Source: Pseudomonadota bacterium (GTDB taxonomy: Bacteria; Bdellovibrionota; UBA2428). Taken from it: 62,376 nt of DNA. The position numbers and the translations under genes are program-made. The notes beneath the pieces were generated by a model, which was not told where the DNA came from, ran no database searches, and worked only from the letters and a program-made list of their open reading frames with translations. This document shows, one piece after another, positions 8,245 to 18,139 of the stretch. Each line of letters starts with the position of its first letter. Positions within the stretch are counted from its first letter, which is position 1. Where the stretch lies: the NCBI GenBank assembly GCA_018001635.1, contig JAGNHS010000010.1:1-62376 (forward strand), read 5' to 3'.

Positions 8245-10344
8245 ATGAGTAAACCTATCGATATCCAAAACTTCGTCGATCAAAAACTCAACTTAGATGC
8301 CTATAAAAAGATTCACTGGACGGGATCTTTCCAAGACTACATAGACATCGTTTTCGAAAAGCCTGAGGTCACGCGCAATGCCTACCAACGGCTCTACGAC
8401 ATGATTCTGGGATATGGGTTTGAAGAACTCGTAGACCTCAAGAAAAAAGTTGTTCACTACAATTTCTTCGACGATCCCATCGATAATGGTTTTGATGCTG
8501 TTTACGGCTTGGAAATTCCATTGATGAAGCTTGTTGATATTTTTCATTCTGCCGCCAAAGGATATGGCACTCAAAATCGAGTGATCTTACTCCACGGCCC
8601 CGTAGGATCTGCAAAATCCACCATTGCTCGATTGCTCAAAAAAGGTCTCGAAAGTTACACACGAAATGACAACGGAGCCCTTTATAGTTTTTCTTGGTTC
8701 AATCCTAAGAACGAAGACATTCCAGTGTTTCGTCATTTAAAAGAATTGGGCGTTGAAGAATTCCCCGACCCCATGAACGAAGAACCTCTCAAACTTTTAC
8801 CCGAAGAATTACGGGCTAATTTCTGCGATGAAATCGCCAAGGGTCGCAAACTGAATTACAAAGTCGCCATCAAGGGCGATCTCAACCCAGCCTCTCGATT
8901 CATCTACGAAGAACTCATGAAGTTCTACAAAGGTGATTGGAAAAAAGTTATCAATCACGTCAAGATTCGAAGAGTCCTCTTTTCAGAAAAAGACCGCATT
9001 GGAATTGGAACTTTCCAACCCAAAGATGAAAAGAACCAAGATTCTACAGAACTCACTGGTGATATTAACTATAGAAAGATTGCAATCTTTGGTTCGGACT
9101 CTGATCCTCGCGCTTTCAACTTTGATGGCGAATTCAACATCGCCAATCGCGGTTTGATTGAATTCGTAGAAATACTCAAACTGGACGTGGCCTTCTTGTA
9201 TGATTTATTAGGCGCTTCTCAAGAACATAGAATTAAGCCTAAAAAGTTTGCGCAAACCGATATCGACGAAGTTATTATCGGTCACACCAACGAAGCTGAG
9301 TATAAAAAACTACTCAACAATGAGTTCATGGAAGCTCTACGTGACCGAACCATTAAAGTCGATATTCCTTACATCACAAAGCTCAAATACGAGACCCAAA
9401 TTTACAAAAAAACTTTCTCGCGAGAAAGAGTGCGCGGCGTGCATATTGCACCCCATACGCTAGAGATGGCCTCTATGTGGTCGATTCTCACTCGCCTTGA
9501 AGATCCAAAAAAGGGAAATATTTCTCTCCTCCAAAAGCTTAAACTTTACGACGGAAAAACTCTTCCTGGTTTTACCGAAGATAACGTTAAAGAACTTCGC
9601 AAGGAATCCATTCGCGAAGGTATGGATGGAATTAGCCCTCGATACATTCAAGATAAAATTTCCAATGTTCTTGTACACGAAGGTGAAAAGAATGGTTGTG
9701 TGAATCCCTTTATGGTCTTGAATGAACTCGAAGGTGGATTAAAAAATCATTCTCTCATCTCAAATGAAGATAAGAAAAAACGCTTCCGTGAACTTCTCTC
9801 AATTGTTAAGCAAGAATACGAAGATGTCGTTAAGAATGAAGTTCAACGGGCCATCAGTGCCGATGAAGAAGCCATTGCGAAACTTTGCTCAAATTATATC
9901 GACAACGTCAAAGCCTACACTCAAAAAGAAAAGGTTCGCAATCGTTATACCGGCCAATATGAGGAACCCGATGAGCGCCTCATGAGATCGATCGAAGATA
10001 AGATTGATATCCCAGAATCTCGCAAAGATGATTTCCGCCGTGAGATTATGAATTACATTGGAGCGTTAGCTGTAGAAGGTAAAAACTTCGACTACCGCAC
10101 CAACGAACGACTACAAAAGGCCTTAGAACTCAAGCTTTTTGAAGACCAAAAAGACTCTATTAAACTCACTACGCTTGTTTCTAACGTGGTCGATAAAGCC
10201 ACTCAGGAAAAAATCGACATTGTTAAAGCCCGTCTTATCAAGAACTTCGGCTATGACGAGGTTTCTGCTACCGACGTGCTTCACTTTGTAGCCTCGATTT
10301 TTGCTCGTGGAGACAGTAAAATAAGTAAGGATGAGAAGAAATAG
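8245..10344 (+). CDS. prkA: PrkA family serine protein kinase (AAA+ type)
   Basis: 699 residues, full length for PrkA/YeaG. The N-terminal AAA+ region carries Walker [10 protein letters not shown] (residues 118-126). The C-terminal PrkA region includes the segments YVLHE-like [10 protein letters not shown] and [12 protein letters not shown]. Family members are cytoplasmic kinases linked to stress and starvation. In many genomes they are encoded next to yeaH (DUF444) and spoVR, but neither partner is here. The upstream sequence has CATAATATA close to the ATG and no clear Shine-Dalgarno, so a very short or absent leader is possible. Confidence 0.92.
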   Translation: MSKPIDIQNFVDQKLNLDAYKKIHWTGSFQDYIDIVFEKPEVTRNAYQRLYDMILGYGFEELVDLKKKVVHYNFFDDPIDNGFDAVYGLEIPLMKLVDIFHSAAKGYGTQNRVILLHGPVGSAKSTIARLLKKGLESYTRNDNGALYSFSWFNPKNEDIPVFRHLKELGVEEFPDPMNEEPLKLLPEELRANFCDEIAKGRKLNYKVAIKGDLNPASRFIYEELMKFYKGDWKKVINHVKIRRVLFSEKDRIGIGTFQPKDEKNQDSTELTGDINYRKIAIFGSDSDPRAFNFDGEFNIANRGLIEFVEILKLDVAFLYDLLGASQEHRIKPKKFAQTDIDEVIIGHTNEAEYKKLLNNEFMEALRDRTIKVDIPYITKLKYETQIYKKTFSRERVRGVHIAPHTLEMASMWSILTRLEDPKKGNISLLQKLKLYDGKTLPGFTEDNVKELRKESIREGMDGISPRYIQDKISNVLVHEGEKNGCVNPFMVLNELEGGLKNHSLISNEDKKKRFRELLSIVKQEYEDVVKNEVQRAISADEEAIAKLCSNYIDNVKAYTQKEKVRNRYTGQYEEPDERLMRSIEDKIDIPESRKDDFRREIMNYIGALAVEGKNFDYRTNERLQKALELKLFEDQKDSIKLTTLVSNVVDKATQEKIDIVKARLIKNFGYDEVSATDVLHFVASIFARGDSKISKDEKK

Positions 10345-11125
10345 GGGATTTCTAGGACTTCTTCTTTTTGTTTTACTAATTGAGTTTTTTTCGAATAAGA
10401 CCTTTGCGGGAAATTGTAAGGCCGTATCACCCTATTCTCCAGGTTTTAAACCCAACGTATTGCCTCAAAAGGGCATGCTTTATTTACCCGCAAAAAATCG
10501 CAATCGAAAACTCTTAGTCTATTTCCCTGGCCTCAATCAAAGCGCCCACCCTACAAGCAGTCCTAAAATTTTTTCTAATTCTAGTTACAAACTTCAAGAA
10601 GTTGCAGATAAAACTGGATACGCCATTTTCTCCCTCCACAACTCTGGCACAAGCATTACAAAAGAAGAGATCCATTGTTTACTTGAAGCCTCTGAATCGG
10701 GGCAACTCGATGTAGCCAGTCATAGTGGAGGCATTCTAGGTCTGCAGAATAGCGCCCGAGAACTTAAAAAAGCCAATGTCTCGAATCTCTATATGCTTGA
10801 TAATTTTTACAATAAAGTAAACGGCCAAAACACCAATCCTAGTTGGACCATTAGTAACGTAGATGCGGGCGTAGTCCATGGATTTGTTCATTCCACCAAT
10901 TCCCAAATAAAACAAATGGCAAAATCCGAAAAAACCAACAAGGGAAAAACTTTCTACACTTTTGAAAGCGAAAAAAATAGTGCCATTATTAACATGGGTG
11001 ACCACTATGATTCTGTTTCAAAATTTCTAATAGGAATCAATCAAGGCACATTAGATTCAAATTATGACGTTGATGAATCGCTCGTACAAGTTATCAACAA
11101 AGGGCACAGCTTCGTAAAAAAGTAG
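10331..11125 (+). CDS. Secreted alpha/beta-hydrolase-like protein
   Basis: 264 residues with an N-terminal signal sequence (about residues 6-26, ending KTFAG). A strand KLLVYFPG and the segment [12 protein letters not shown] resemble the alpha/beta-hydrolase nucleophile elbow, here SxSGG rather than the usual GxSxG. A later MLDNFY and a C-terminal KGHSFVKK could supply the acid and histidine. It starts inside the 3' end of prkA (14-bp overlap) and is probably co-transcribed with it. Substrate unknown; catalytic assignment is inference. Confidence 0.6.
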   Translation: MRRNRGFLGLLLFVLLIEFFSNKTFAGNCKAVSPYSPGFKPNVLPQKGMLYLPAKNRNRKLLVYFPGLNQSAHPTSSPKIFSNSSYKLQEVADKTGYAIFSLHNSGTSITKEEIHCLLEASESGQLDVASHSGGILGLQNSARELKKANVSNLYMLDNFYNKVNGQNTNPSWTISNVDAGVVHGFVHSTNSQIKQMAKSEKTNKGKTFYTFESEKNSAIINMGDHYDSVSKFLIGINQGTLDSNYDVDESLVQVINKGHSFVKK

Positions 11126-11164
11126 ACTAAGTTTTCTAGAGGCTTTAGTCACGATCCGTAAAAA

Positions 11165-12511
11165 TTACGGAGATCCTTCTACGCCTTCAGAATAATAATC
11201 GTAGTAATCCAAGCCTGTATGCGTGATTTCCGCATCGCCCTTCATTGTTCGAAGAGTATTCTTTAACTTCATTTGTTGAATGAACAAATCATGTTCAGGA
11301 TAAAGGCCTTCTTTCACCATAGGAGCTTTGTAGTAAAAGCTCAGCCACTCTTGAATGCCACCGAATCCCGCACGTTTAGCCAAGTCCATATATAGAGCAA
11401 GATCTAGAACTAGCGGAGCTGCAAGAATAGAATCTCGGCAAAGGAAATTCACCTTCACTTGCATCTGGTAACCCATCCACCCGAAGATATCGATGTTGTC
11501 CCAACCTTCTTTATTATCTCCACGAGGAGGATAATAATTAATCATGACTTTGTGATAAATATTTCCATATTCATCAGGATAAAGTTCAGGTTGGAGAATA
11601 TTTTGCAAGACTCCCAATTTAGAAACTTCTTTAGTTTTAAAATTGTCGGGGTGATCAAGCACTTCGCCATCACGATTTCCAAGAATGTTAGTAGAATACC
11701 AACCATTAATTCCTAAACCTCGAGCTTTAAAACCTGGCGCCAAAATAGTTTTCATTAAAGTTTGGCCAGTTTTAAAATCTCTACCCGAAATGGGCACGCC
11801 ATTGTCAGTTGAATATTTAATAAAGGCTGGGATATCGACTGTAAGATTTGGAGCACCGTTAGCAAAAGCAACGCCTTCTTTTAAAGCGGCATAAGCATAT
11901 ATTTGTGAAGGAGATATATTTGTAGAATTCTTTTTCAATCCTTCTTCAAATTTTTCCATAGTGGCGTGTACACTAGAAGCCTCACAATAAGCTTCAGTCG
12001 ATCCACACCAAACCATGACTATACGAGTGCATTTTCGATCTTTTTTAAATTTTTGAATATCTTCACGGAGGGCTTGAGCCTGCTCCCAAAGCGTCCCCTT
12101 TTTTACGTTGGGGCCTTTAATTCTTTGAATGTATTTTTCCGAAAAAACCGCAGGCATGGGTTTAATTTCAGAAAGTTCTTTTTTAAGTAAATCTATGTGT
12201 TCAGGATTTAATACGGCGGCCTTTTTTGCCGCTTCATACATATTTTCAGGAAAAATGTCCCAACCACCAAATTCAATATCTTCTAATTTAGCGAGTGAAA
12301 TATAATCTTTAACGAGAGGAAATTGAGGCTCTGTTCTTTTGCCAACTCTGATTCGTCCCATTTGAGTCATCGACCCATAAGGTTTTGCTATTCCCTTACG
12401 AGCAGCAATGGTTCCAGCAAAAAATGTTGAAGCCACAGCTCCCATTCCTGGACAAAGTATTCCGAGTTTTCCCTTGGCGGCCTCAATTTTATAAGTTGGA
12501 GCTTTTTTCAT
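11165..12511 (-). CDS. ino1: Inositol-3-phosphate synthase
   Basis: 448 residues with the family's landmarks: an NAD-binding GxG region at the N-terminus (GILCPGMGAVAS), VMVWCGSTEAYCE, and the highly conserved catalytic stretch SGRDFKTGQTLMKTILAPGF followed by STNILGNRDGEVLDHP. The enzyme converts glucose-6-phosphate to myo-inositol-3-phosphate. It is uncommon in Gram-negative bacteria and could feed inositol lipids or compatible solutes; the product's fate cannot be told from this window. It lies 12 bp downstream of a MerR-type regulator gene on the same strand. Confidence 0.92.
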   Translation of the reverse strand: MKKAPTYKIEAAKGKLGILCPGMGAVASTFFAGTIAARKGIAKPYGSMTQMGRIRVGKRTEPQFPLVKDYISLAKLEDIEFGGWDIFPENMYEAAKKAAVLNPEHIDLLKKELSEIKPMPAVFSEKYIQRIKGPNVKKGTLWEQAQALREDIQKFKKDRKCTRIVMVWCGSTEAYCEASSVHATMEKFEEGLKKNSTNISPSQIYAYAALKEGVAFANGAPNLTVDIPAFIKYSTDNGVPISGRDFKTGQTLMKTILAPGFKARGLGINGWYSTNILGNRDGEVLDHPDNFKTKEVSKLGVLQNILQPELYPDEYGNIYHKVMINYYPPRGDNKEGWDNIDIFGWMGYQMQVKVNFLCRDSILAAPLVLDLALYMDLAKRAGFGGIQEWLSFYYKAPMVKEGLYPEHDLFIQQMKLKNTLRTMKGDAEITHTGLDYYDYYSEGVEGSP

Positions 12512-12523
12512 AAATTATTTTCC

Positions 12524-12883
12524 TCAATAAATTTCTCTAACAAATTCTCTAAGCTCTTTAAGATCTTTGAGAACATCCTCTAACAATCCCTTATGTAGAG
12601 CTTCTTCTGCCACAGCGGGAGCCCTTTGCGAAGAGCTAGTGCCCACGTTAGTGGCTTGGCGCTCTTCTTTTAAAAACTTTTTAGCACCAGGAATCGAATA
12701 ACCTTCTGTATAAAGCAGATGCTTTATTTTTAGAAAGCTCTCGATGTCCTCATCAGTGTAGAGACGTTGCCCACGACTTGTTTTCGTAGGTTTGAGTTGT
12801 GGAAATTGAGATTCCCAAAACCTTAAAACGTGTGGGAGCACTCCCACCTTCTCTGCGGCTTCTTTGATGCGAAAATACGCCAT
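12524..12883 (-). CDS. MerR-family transcriptional regulator
   Basis: 119 residues from the ATG. FRIKEAAEKVGVLPHVLRFWE is a typical MerR helix-turn-helix, followed by the RLYTDEDIESFLKIKHLL wing/helix segment; the C-terminus is short. In delta-type proteobacteria a MerR gene of this kind often ends the pheS-pheT-ihfA cluster, and here it also follows pheT. I chose the ATG at 12883 because the conserved domain begins immediately after it. A TTG at 12904 would add seven residues; neither has a strong Shine-Dalgarno sequence. Confidence 0.85.
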   Translation of the reverse strand: MAYFRIKEAAEKVGVLPHVLRFWESQFPQLKPTKTSRGQRLYTDEDIESFLKIKHLLYTEGYSIPGAKKFLKEERQATNVGTSSSQRAPAVAEEALHKGLLEDVLKDLKELREFVREIY

Positions 12884-12948
12884 ATATCTGCTATTTGACC
12901 ACAATCTTTTAAGTTCGTCTAGAAGGGCTGCAGAAAGCCTCTAGCTCA

Positions 12949-13554
12949 TCAGGGACTGCGGAAATACAAGCCAATCTGTAGGCCAGAATAATTTTCATTA
13001 AAAAAAGTGCTTTGTATGTATAAAGCAAAGCTTTTTGCGGGCCAAAAAGTTAAACCTGCCACACTGAAAACATACCCGTAATCATCGCCCTCTATGGTGG
13101 TGCTGATATTATTTACGGAGAAGCTATAACGCTCTTTATTCCAAACATAGTTCCCTCGCGCCACTAAATGAGGCTCAATCCAATGCCAACGGTAACTCCC
13201 GGCCAAACCACCAAAAACATATTTGGAATCGCTACCGCTGTAGCCTGTTCCAAGGTCCGTGGAAAGAGCCCAACCTTGGCGTTCAGCATCAGGAAGAATT
13301 AAGCCATATCGGCCGTGAAGACCCATACTCGAGAATAATGGCCCTACCTCTAATTGACCGCCCACATCGATGCGATCTGTAGCCCCATAAGTGAATTTAA
13401 AACCAGTAATACTTAAGGAATGATAGCCGGCCGAAAAAGACGCCTTCTTCTCACCCACAGTGCTCGCACTAGGAGTCTCATGCCAGGGGGCCGAGGCACA
13501 AGAAACTATTAAAGGAGTCACCAATAACAACAAAAACGATTTAATATTTTTCAT
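12949..13554 (-). CDS. Lipoprotein with beta-barrel-like sequence
   Basis: 201 residues. A signal peptide ends in the lipobox LIVSC (Cys at about residue 19). The rest has alternating strands rich in Gly, Ser and aromatics (KASFSAGYHSLSITGF, IDVGGQLEVGPLF, SGLQIGLYFRSP), as in outer-membrane barrels. The combination of lipobox and barrel pattern is unusual but known in predatory and myxobacterial-type genomes. It lies 15 bp after pheT, in the place ihfA usually has. Function unknown. Confidence 0.65.
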   Translation of the reverse strand: MKNIKSFLLLLVTPLIVSCASAPWHETPSASTVGEKKASFSAGYHSLSITGFKFTYGATDRIDVGGQLEVGPLFSSMGLHGRYGLILPDAERQGWALSTDLGTGYSGSDSKYVFGGLAGSYRWHWIEPHLVARGNYVWNKERYSFSVNNISTTIEGDDYGYVFSVAGLTFWPAKSFALYIQSTFFNENYSGLQIGLYFRSP

Positions 13555-13568
13555 ATTTTTTCGATATC

Positions 13569-16160
13569 CTATGCTCTCTGTGTGGCAGAAAATCGCTTTT
13601 CGACCTTATCTACACAACGTTTAACAATGTCTTGGATCTCAGCATCTTCAAAAGTTTTCTCATGATTTTGCAACATCAATCTAAAAGCTAATGAAAACTT
13701 AGAATCTTCTAATGGGAAACGATCCAAACACTGCACTTCAAGCAAGGAGTTTCCAATTTCTTTTTCTAAAGTCTTGATCACATCATTGGCCATAACATCT
13801 TTGGCAAAAACAAAGGCTAAATCTCTTTGAACAACAGGGAATTTGGAACCTAACTGGATGCTTCCCTGAGGAATCACGCCCGACAAGAAACGCTTGGACG
13901 CCGTATAGGTTTCATGCCAAATATCATCGACCACTCGGATTTCTCCGAAAGACACATTAATATTTTGCCCGGTGGCCACATTTAGAATTTCATTTCTAAG
14001 CAATGGATGCAACTCACCCACATAACCATGAACTTCAGCAAAAAAACCACTTTGAGAAGAAGAAAAATAGATTGCGCTTTTTCCAGGATGCAACAACTTC
14101 ACCGGAATCCAGGGAGCCTTACTCTTTAAAAGCTCTCCATGCTCTTCTAAGAGCTTCCATAAAGGAAGCATACGAAGCTGAAGCCAGCGCCTCTCCCAGG
14201 CACCAAGTCCCTCAATCAATAAATTTGCGATGGATTTAGAATCATAAAAATCTACTTGGGTTTTTCGATCCACCGAAGACTTATCTGTAGACCAATGCTC
14301 AGAATAACGTCGCCCCATCAAGGCCCAGCTCACATGCAAGCTTTCGAGCGCAGGAGAAATTTCTTTTTTGGATTCTTCAGCGCGCTTTTGAAAAACGCTA
14401 GATGCTTCAAAATATCGACCCTCATGTTCTCCACGAGAAGCTGTTAGGGCGAGCGAACGAAGCAAGCCTACACTCAAATTCGAACGTAGATATTTCCAAT
14501 CTTCAGAAAGAGGGTTTTTTAAGGCCACCGATTCAGAAGAGGGAGAATAAGATTTTTCTTTTTCAGAATGAAAAGCATAGGGCATCATTTCGATGAGCCC
14601 AGAGCCCAACATTCTTTTTCGAATTTTTTGTAAAAAATCAAAATAAGGAGTGGTCAAACCTTCCGAAGCTTTCTCTAACTTAGGGAATCGCGTTGGAACT
14701 TGATCGTAACCCACCAATCGAGTCACTTCTTCTACCAAATCAATTTCACGCTGAAGATCGACCCTAAAAGTTGGAACCATCACACGTATAACATTGGTTG
14801 ATTTATTAGTGGCTTCAATGCCAACAGAGGCTAAGTTTTCAATCACAACTTGTGAATTAAGCTCTAATCCAGTCACTCGTGTGAGCGCTCGCAAATCGAA
14901 ATTAAATTGAGCGGGCTCTAATGATTTTTCAAAATTTTTAGCTTGTGCGGATACAGGAACACCACGGCGACGAGCATGGCAAGTTTCTTTATAGAGATGA
15001 CTAATTCTGCATAAAGCCTTAAAAACTCCCTGGGGGTCCACACCGCGCTCAAAGCGATGCGAGGCATCCGAATGAAGCTTATAGCGTTGCGCGGTGGCTC
15101 TTATCACTTCAGGATCAAAATAGGCCGCCTCTAATACCACTCGTTTAGTTGATTCGGTGACTCCGCTGTCTAAAGAGCCCATCACACCCGCCAACGCCAA
15201 GGGTTTTTCAACATCGGCAATCACCAAGTCTTCCGCGCACAACTCGAGAGTTGTACCGTCGAGAATCACGATTTTTTCACCCTCTTTAGCAAAACGGACC
15301 ACAATTTTAGATCCCGTGATTTTATCAGCATCAAAAGAATGCAAGGGTTGGCCTAATTCGAAAAGTACAAAATTAGTGAGATCCACCAAAGCATTTTTGG
15401 GGCGGCTACCAATGGCTTCTAGTTTGCTTTTTAACCAAGAAGGAGATTCCACGTTTTGAAATCCCTCAAAGAGTTGAGCATAATATAATGGACAGGCCTT
15501 TTTAGCCTGAACATCCAAACCAATTAATGGAACATCGCTTGTAGCATCGACACTAATTTTTTCAATAGTTGGATACTTGAGAGTCATTCCAACAAATCGC
15601 GCCATTTCTCTAGCAATTCCAACGTAAGATAAACAATCGGCACGATCGGGGGTGAGTTCAAATTCCCAGACTTCATCTTTAAGAGCTAAGGCATCGACCA
15701 AGGGAATACCAATCGGAGTTGTGGGCGCTAAATCTAAAATTCCTTTAGACTCTTCACTCAATCCCAATTCTTTTTCGGAACAAAGCATTCCATTAGATTC
15801 CACACCGCGAATTTTTGATTTTACGATTTTAAAATTTCCAGGCAAAACTGTATTTTCACGAGCTAAAGCAACAATCATTCCTTCGCGAACGTTACTGGCA
15901 CCACAAACAATTTCATATTGTTCTTTGTCGCTCACCTTAACTTTGCAAACATTCAATCGATCCGCATTCGGATGGCGCTGAAAAGATAATATTTGAGCAG
16001 TCACCACTCCCGCAATGTTATCGCCCTTGGAATGACGATAACCAATTTCTAAACCTGAAAGAGGAAGCTCTTCGCGCAAACGAGCCGCTTCATTAAGCAA
16101 GCTTCCAAAAGGTTCCTTACCTTCGAGATAATCCGATAACCATTGTAGAGAAATTTTCAC
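13569..16160 (-). CDS. pheT: Phenylalanine-tRNA ligase beta subunit
   Basis: 863 residues, slightly longer than the roughly 800-residue norm. The N-terminal tRNA-binding domain (GVVTAQILSFQRHPNADRLNVCKV) is followed by the B3/B4 editing region, the B5 domain, the catalytic-like core (ASHRFERGVDP), and the C-terminal anticodon-binding FDX-ACB domain (PVVQRDLAFVF). It forms the alpha2-beta2 enzyme charging tRNA-Phe. Its start overlaps the pheS stop by 4 bp. Confidence 0.96.
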   Translation of the reverse strand: MKISLQWLSDYLEGKEPFGSLLNEAARLREELPLSGLEIGYRHSKGDNIAGVVTAQILSFQRHPNADRLNVCKVKVSDKEQYEIVCGASNVREGMIVALARENTVLPGNFKIVKSKIRGVESNGMLCSEKELGLSEESKGILDLAPTTPIGIPLVDALALKDEVWEFELTPDRADCLSYVGIAREMARFVGMTLKYPTIEKISVDATSDVPLIGLDVQAKKACPLYYAQLFEGFQNVESPSWLKSKLEAIGSRPKNALVDLTNFVLFELGQPLHSFDADKITGSKIVVRFAKEGEKIVILDGTTLELCAEDLVIADVEKPLALAGVMGSLDSGVTESTKRVVLEAAYFDPEVIRATAQRYKLHSDASHRFERGVDPQGVFKALCRISHLYKETCHARRRGVPVSAQAKNFEKSLEPAQFNFDLRALTRVTGLELNSQVVIENLASVGIEATNKSTNVIRVMVPTFRVDLQREIDLVEEVTRLVGYDQVPTRFPKLEKASEGLTTPYFDFLQKIRKRMLGSGLIEMMPYAFHSEKEKSYSPSSESVALKNPLSEDWKYLRSNLSVGLLRSLALTASRGEHEGRYFEASSVFQKRAEESKKEISPALESLHVSWALMGRRYSEHWSTDKSSVDRKTQVDFYDSKSIANLLIEGLGAWERRWLQLRMLPLWKLLEEHGELLKSKAPWIPVKLLHPGKSAIYFSSSQSGFFAEVHGYVGELHPLLRNEILNVATGQNINVSFGEIRVVDDIWHETYTASKRFLSGVIPQGSIQLGSKFPVVQRDLAFVFAKDVMANDVIKTLEKEIGNSLLEVQCLDRFPLEDSKFSLAFRLMLQNHEKTFEDAEIQDIVKRCVDKVEKRFSATQRA

Positions 16161-17212
16161 AGCAAAAACCTCGGGAATTGTGCAAAGTAACGAAAATCGG
16201 CTTCAAAAAATGAACGCAAATCATTGATGCCATATTTCAGCATAGTCATGCGTTCTAAACCCATACCAAAGGCGAAGCCGCGCACTTGATCGACATTATA
16301 ATTGACCGCTTTAAAAACCTGAGGATCGACCATGCCGCAACCTCCGATTTCAATCCACCCACTCCCCTTACAAGTACGACAGCCGCGGCCTCTACAGAAA
16401 CAACATTCCATATCGACTTCAGCAGAAGGTTCAGTGAATGGAAAAAACGAAGGACGCAATCGAACTTTGAGCGCGCCTCCAAAAAATTCGGACACCATGT
16501 GCTCGAGTATCCCTTTGAGATCTCCCATATGCACATCCGTATCCACTAATAAGCCTTCAATTTGATGAAACATAGGAGAATGAGTGGGGTCATAATCCGA
16601 TCGATAAACTCGCCCCGGGCAAATCATTCGAATAGGAGGCTGTTTTCGTAGCATGGTGCGCGCCTGAACGGGCGAAGTGTGTGTGCGCATGACCGTGGAA
16701 TTTTCATCTACAAAAAATGTATCCTGCATGCTTCTCGATGGATGCAGAGGAGGAATGTTAAGAGCATCAAAATTATGAAACTCAGATTCAACATCTGGCC
16801 CCATTTCAACTACAAATCCACACCGCTCAAAGATTCTCACCAATTCTTCTTGGACTCTTAAAACAGGATGCTCATAATTTTGAAGCGGATTAGGAGCTGG
16901 CAAACTCACATCGATGCGTTCGTTTTTTAAACGATCTGTCCACTCAGATTCAGTGAGTATTTGTTTTTTAGTATCGAGTAACTGAAAAAGTTTTTCACGC
17001 AATTGATTGGCGCGTTGTCCAGCCTTGGGACGCTCTTCATTAGACAATTGTCCGAGGTCCTTCATAAGACCTGTGAGCGCACCTTTTTTACCAAAAAATT
17101 CTAAGCGAAACTCTTCAAGTAAATTGATGTTTTTTATGGATTCAATTTCACCAGCAGCCTTCTGCTCTAATTGGCTCAATCGAGTTTCAAAAGCTTCAAC
17201 ATTTGAGGACAT
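16157..17212 (-). CDS. pheS: Phenylalanine-tRNA ligase alpha subunit
   Basis: 351 residues. An N-terminal coiled-coil arm (1-85) is followed by the class II catalytic domain: FHNFDALNIPPLHPSR, the motif 2 region MICPGRVYRSDYDPTHSPMFHQIEGL, and motif 3 GFAFGMGLERMTMLKYGI. A four-cysteine cluster (CCFCRGRGCRTCKGSGW, about residues 274-290) may bind zinc, as in some bacterial PheS. A terminator separates it from rplT, so pheST probably has its own promoter. Confidence 0.96.
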   Translation of the reverse strand: MSSNVEAFETRLSQLEQKAAGEIESIKNINLLEEFRLEFFGKKGALTGLMKDLGQLSNEERPKAGQRANQLREKLFQLLDTKKQILTESEWTDRLKNERIDVSLPAPNPLQNYEHPVLRVQEELVRIFERCGFVVEMGPDVESEFHNFDALNIPPLHPSRSMQDTFFVDENSTVMRTHTSPVQARTMLRKQPPIRMICPGRVYRSDYDPTHSPMFHQIEGLLVDTDVHMGDLKGILEHMVSEFFGGALKVRLRPSFFPFTEPSAEVDMECCFCRGRGCRTCKGSGWIEIGGCGMVDPQVFKAVNYNVDQVRGFAFGMGLERMTMLKYGINDLRSFFEADFRYFAQFPRFLL

Positions 17213-17264
17213 ATTTAATTATTAGAACCCATTTCCCAAATCCGCAATGACAGGAGTGCTTCGA

Positions 17265-17308
17265 GCAAAAAAAAACGGCTGGGTTTCCATCAGAGGAAGC
17301 CCAGCCGT
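17265..17308 (-). terminator. Rho-independent terminator after rplT
   Basis: A GC-rich stem (ACGGCTGGG with CCCAGCCGT, extended by further pairs) spans 17275-17308. On the minus strand it is followed by nine consecutive T residues. It starts 19 bp after the rplT stop and separates rpmI-rplT from pheS-pheT, which are fused into one transcript in some other bacteria. Confidence 0.9.
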
Positions 17309-17326
17309 AAATGACTCAGTATCGAA

Positions 17327-17674
17327 TTAAGACTTAGTAGACTTAACGATCTCTTCAAAAGCCTTGCTGTCGCGAAGACTCAAAAGAGCGAGAATTTTTC
17401 TATCAAGCTCAACACCGTGCTTTTTCAAATTATTCACAAATCGTGAATAAGAAAGTTCGTAAGGTCGAACCGCAGCGTTGATTCTTTGAATCCAAAGACC
17501 ACGGAAATCGCGCTTTTTTACTTTACGGTCACGAAAAGCGTATTTAAGTGCTCGAGTGAGCGCTTCATAAGCTTTTTTATGTGAACGACTGGCCGAACCG
17601 CGAAAACCTTCGGTTTGGTTGAGAACTTTTTTATGACGTCTTCTGGTTTTAAAACCACCTTTTACACGAGGCAT
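17327..17674 (-). CDS. rplT: 50S ribosomal protein L20
   Basis: 115 residues, normal length. It begins [18 protein letters not shown] and contains the conserved [22 protein letters not shown] and [20 protein letters not shown] segments. L20 is a primary 23S rRNA-binding protein that in several bacteria represses its own rpmI-rplT operon. It lies 27 bp after rpmI. Confidence 0.97.
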   Translation of the reverse strand: MPRVKGGFKTRRRHKKVLNQTEGFRGSASRSHKKAYEALTRALKYAFRDRKVKKRDFRGLWIQRINAAVRPYELSYSRFVNNLKKHGVELDRKILALLSLRDSKAFEEIVKSTKS

Positions 17675-17701
17675 TTGCTTAGCTCCTTATTTCTTAAAAT
17701 C

Positions 17702-17899
17702 TTATTTATATGGAATCAGTCTAGCGACTCTTGGTGCCGCGCCTTCATCAATGTAGGCTGATTGTTTATTACGGCGAAGTCTTGAATTTCCTTTGCTCAA
17801 CATCAAGTGTCTTGCATTGGCGCGTTTTCTTTTAATTTTTCCGGTTGCTGTTTTTTTAAAACGCTTCTTCGCTCCGGAATGACTTTTTAACTTCGGCAT
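17702..17899 (-). CDS. rpmI: 50S ribosomal protein L35
   Basis: 65 residues, highly basic, with the family start MPKLKSHSGAKKRFKKTATGKIKRK and the RHLMLSKGNSRLRRNK segment. The Shine-Dalgarno AAGGAG lies 7 nt before the ATG. It is the first gene of the rpmI-rplT transcript and has a probable promoter and a short structured leader upstream. Confidence 0.96.
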   Translation of the reverse strand: MPKLKSHSGAKKRFKKTATGKIKRKRANARHLMLSKGNSRLRRNKQSAYIDEGAAPRVARLIPYK

Positions 17900-17926
17900 C
17901 TTAGCTCCTTACAAATCGATCAAAGC

Positions 17927-17970
17927 CCAGACGAACGGGGTGTCTGGTCGTAGACCTCAACTAAAGTATA
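17927..17970 (-). promoter_or_regulatory. Probable rpmI promoter -10 box and leader hairpin
   Basis: On the minus strand a good -10 hexamer TATACT lies at 17965-17970; no convincing -35 is visible. The implied leader is about 57 nt and contains a 6-bp hairpin CCAGAC/GTCTGG (17927-17947) between the start point and the ribosome binding site. L20-controlled operons often have structured leaders, but this one does not match a leader I can name. Confidence 0.4.
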
Positions 17971-18043
17971 GTTTCTTCTCACTTTTTAGCCTCGGTGGCA
18001 ACTCTATTTAAGGATTAAATACTACACTTAGTCGCAAGCTCCT

Positions 18044-18099
18044 ATTGTGCGCTAAGAAAAGTGCCTGGAATCTTCATGGCAGATTTCTTCGCGCACAAT
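18044..18099. repeat. Long hairpin between lipoprotein gene and rpmI
   Basis: A 16-nt inverted repeat (18044-18059 against 18084-18099) pairs at 15 of 16 positions, with an inner TGCC/GGCA pairing in its 24-nt loop. No T-tract follows on either strand, so it is not a standard intrinsic terminator. It lies in the 240-bp gap upstream of rpmI, where nothing else is apparent apart from the promoter noted separately. Confidence 0.55.
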
Positions 18100-18139
18100 T
18101 CTTATTAAAAGTTGCGAAACTGACACCATACTACTGTAA

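Noticed and set aside
14003..15981. Several plus-strand frames opposite pheT
   Set aside because: They are antisense to a well-conserved gene and have no family features.
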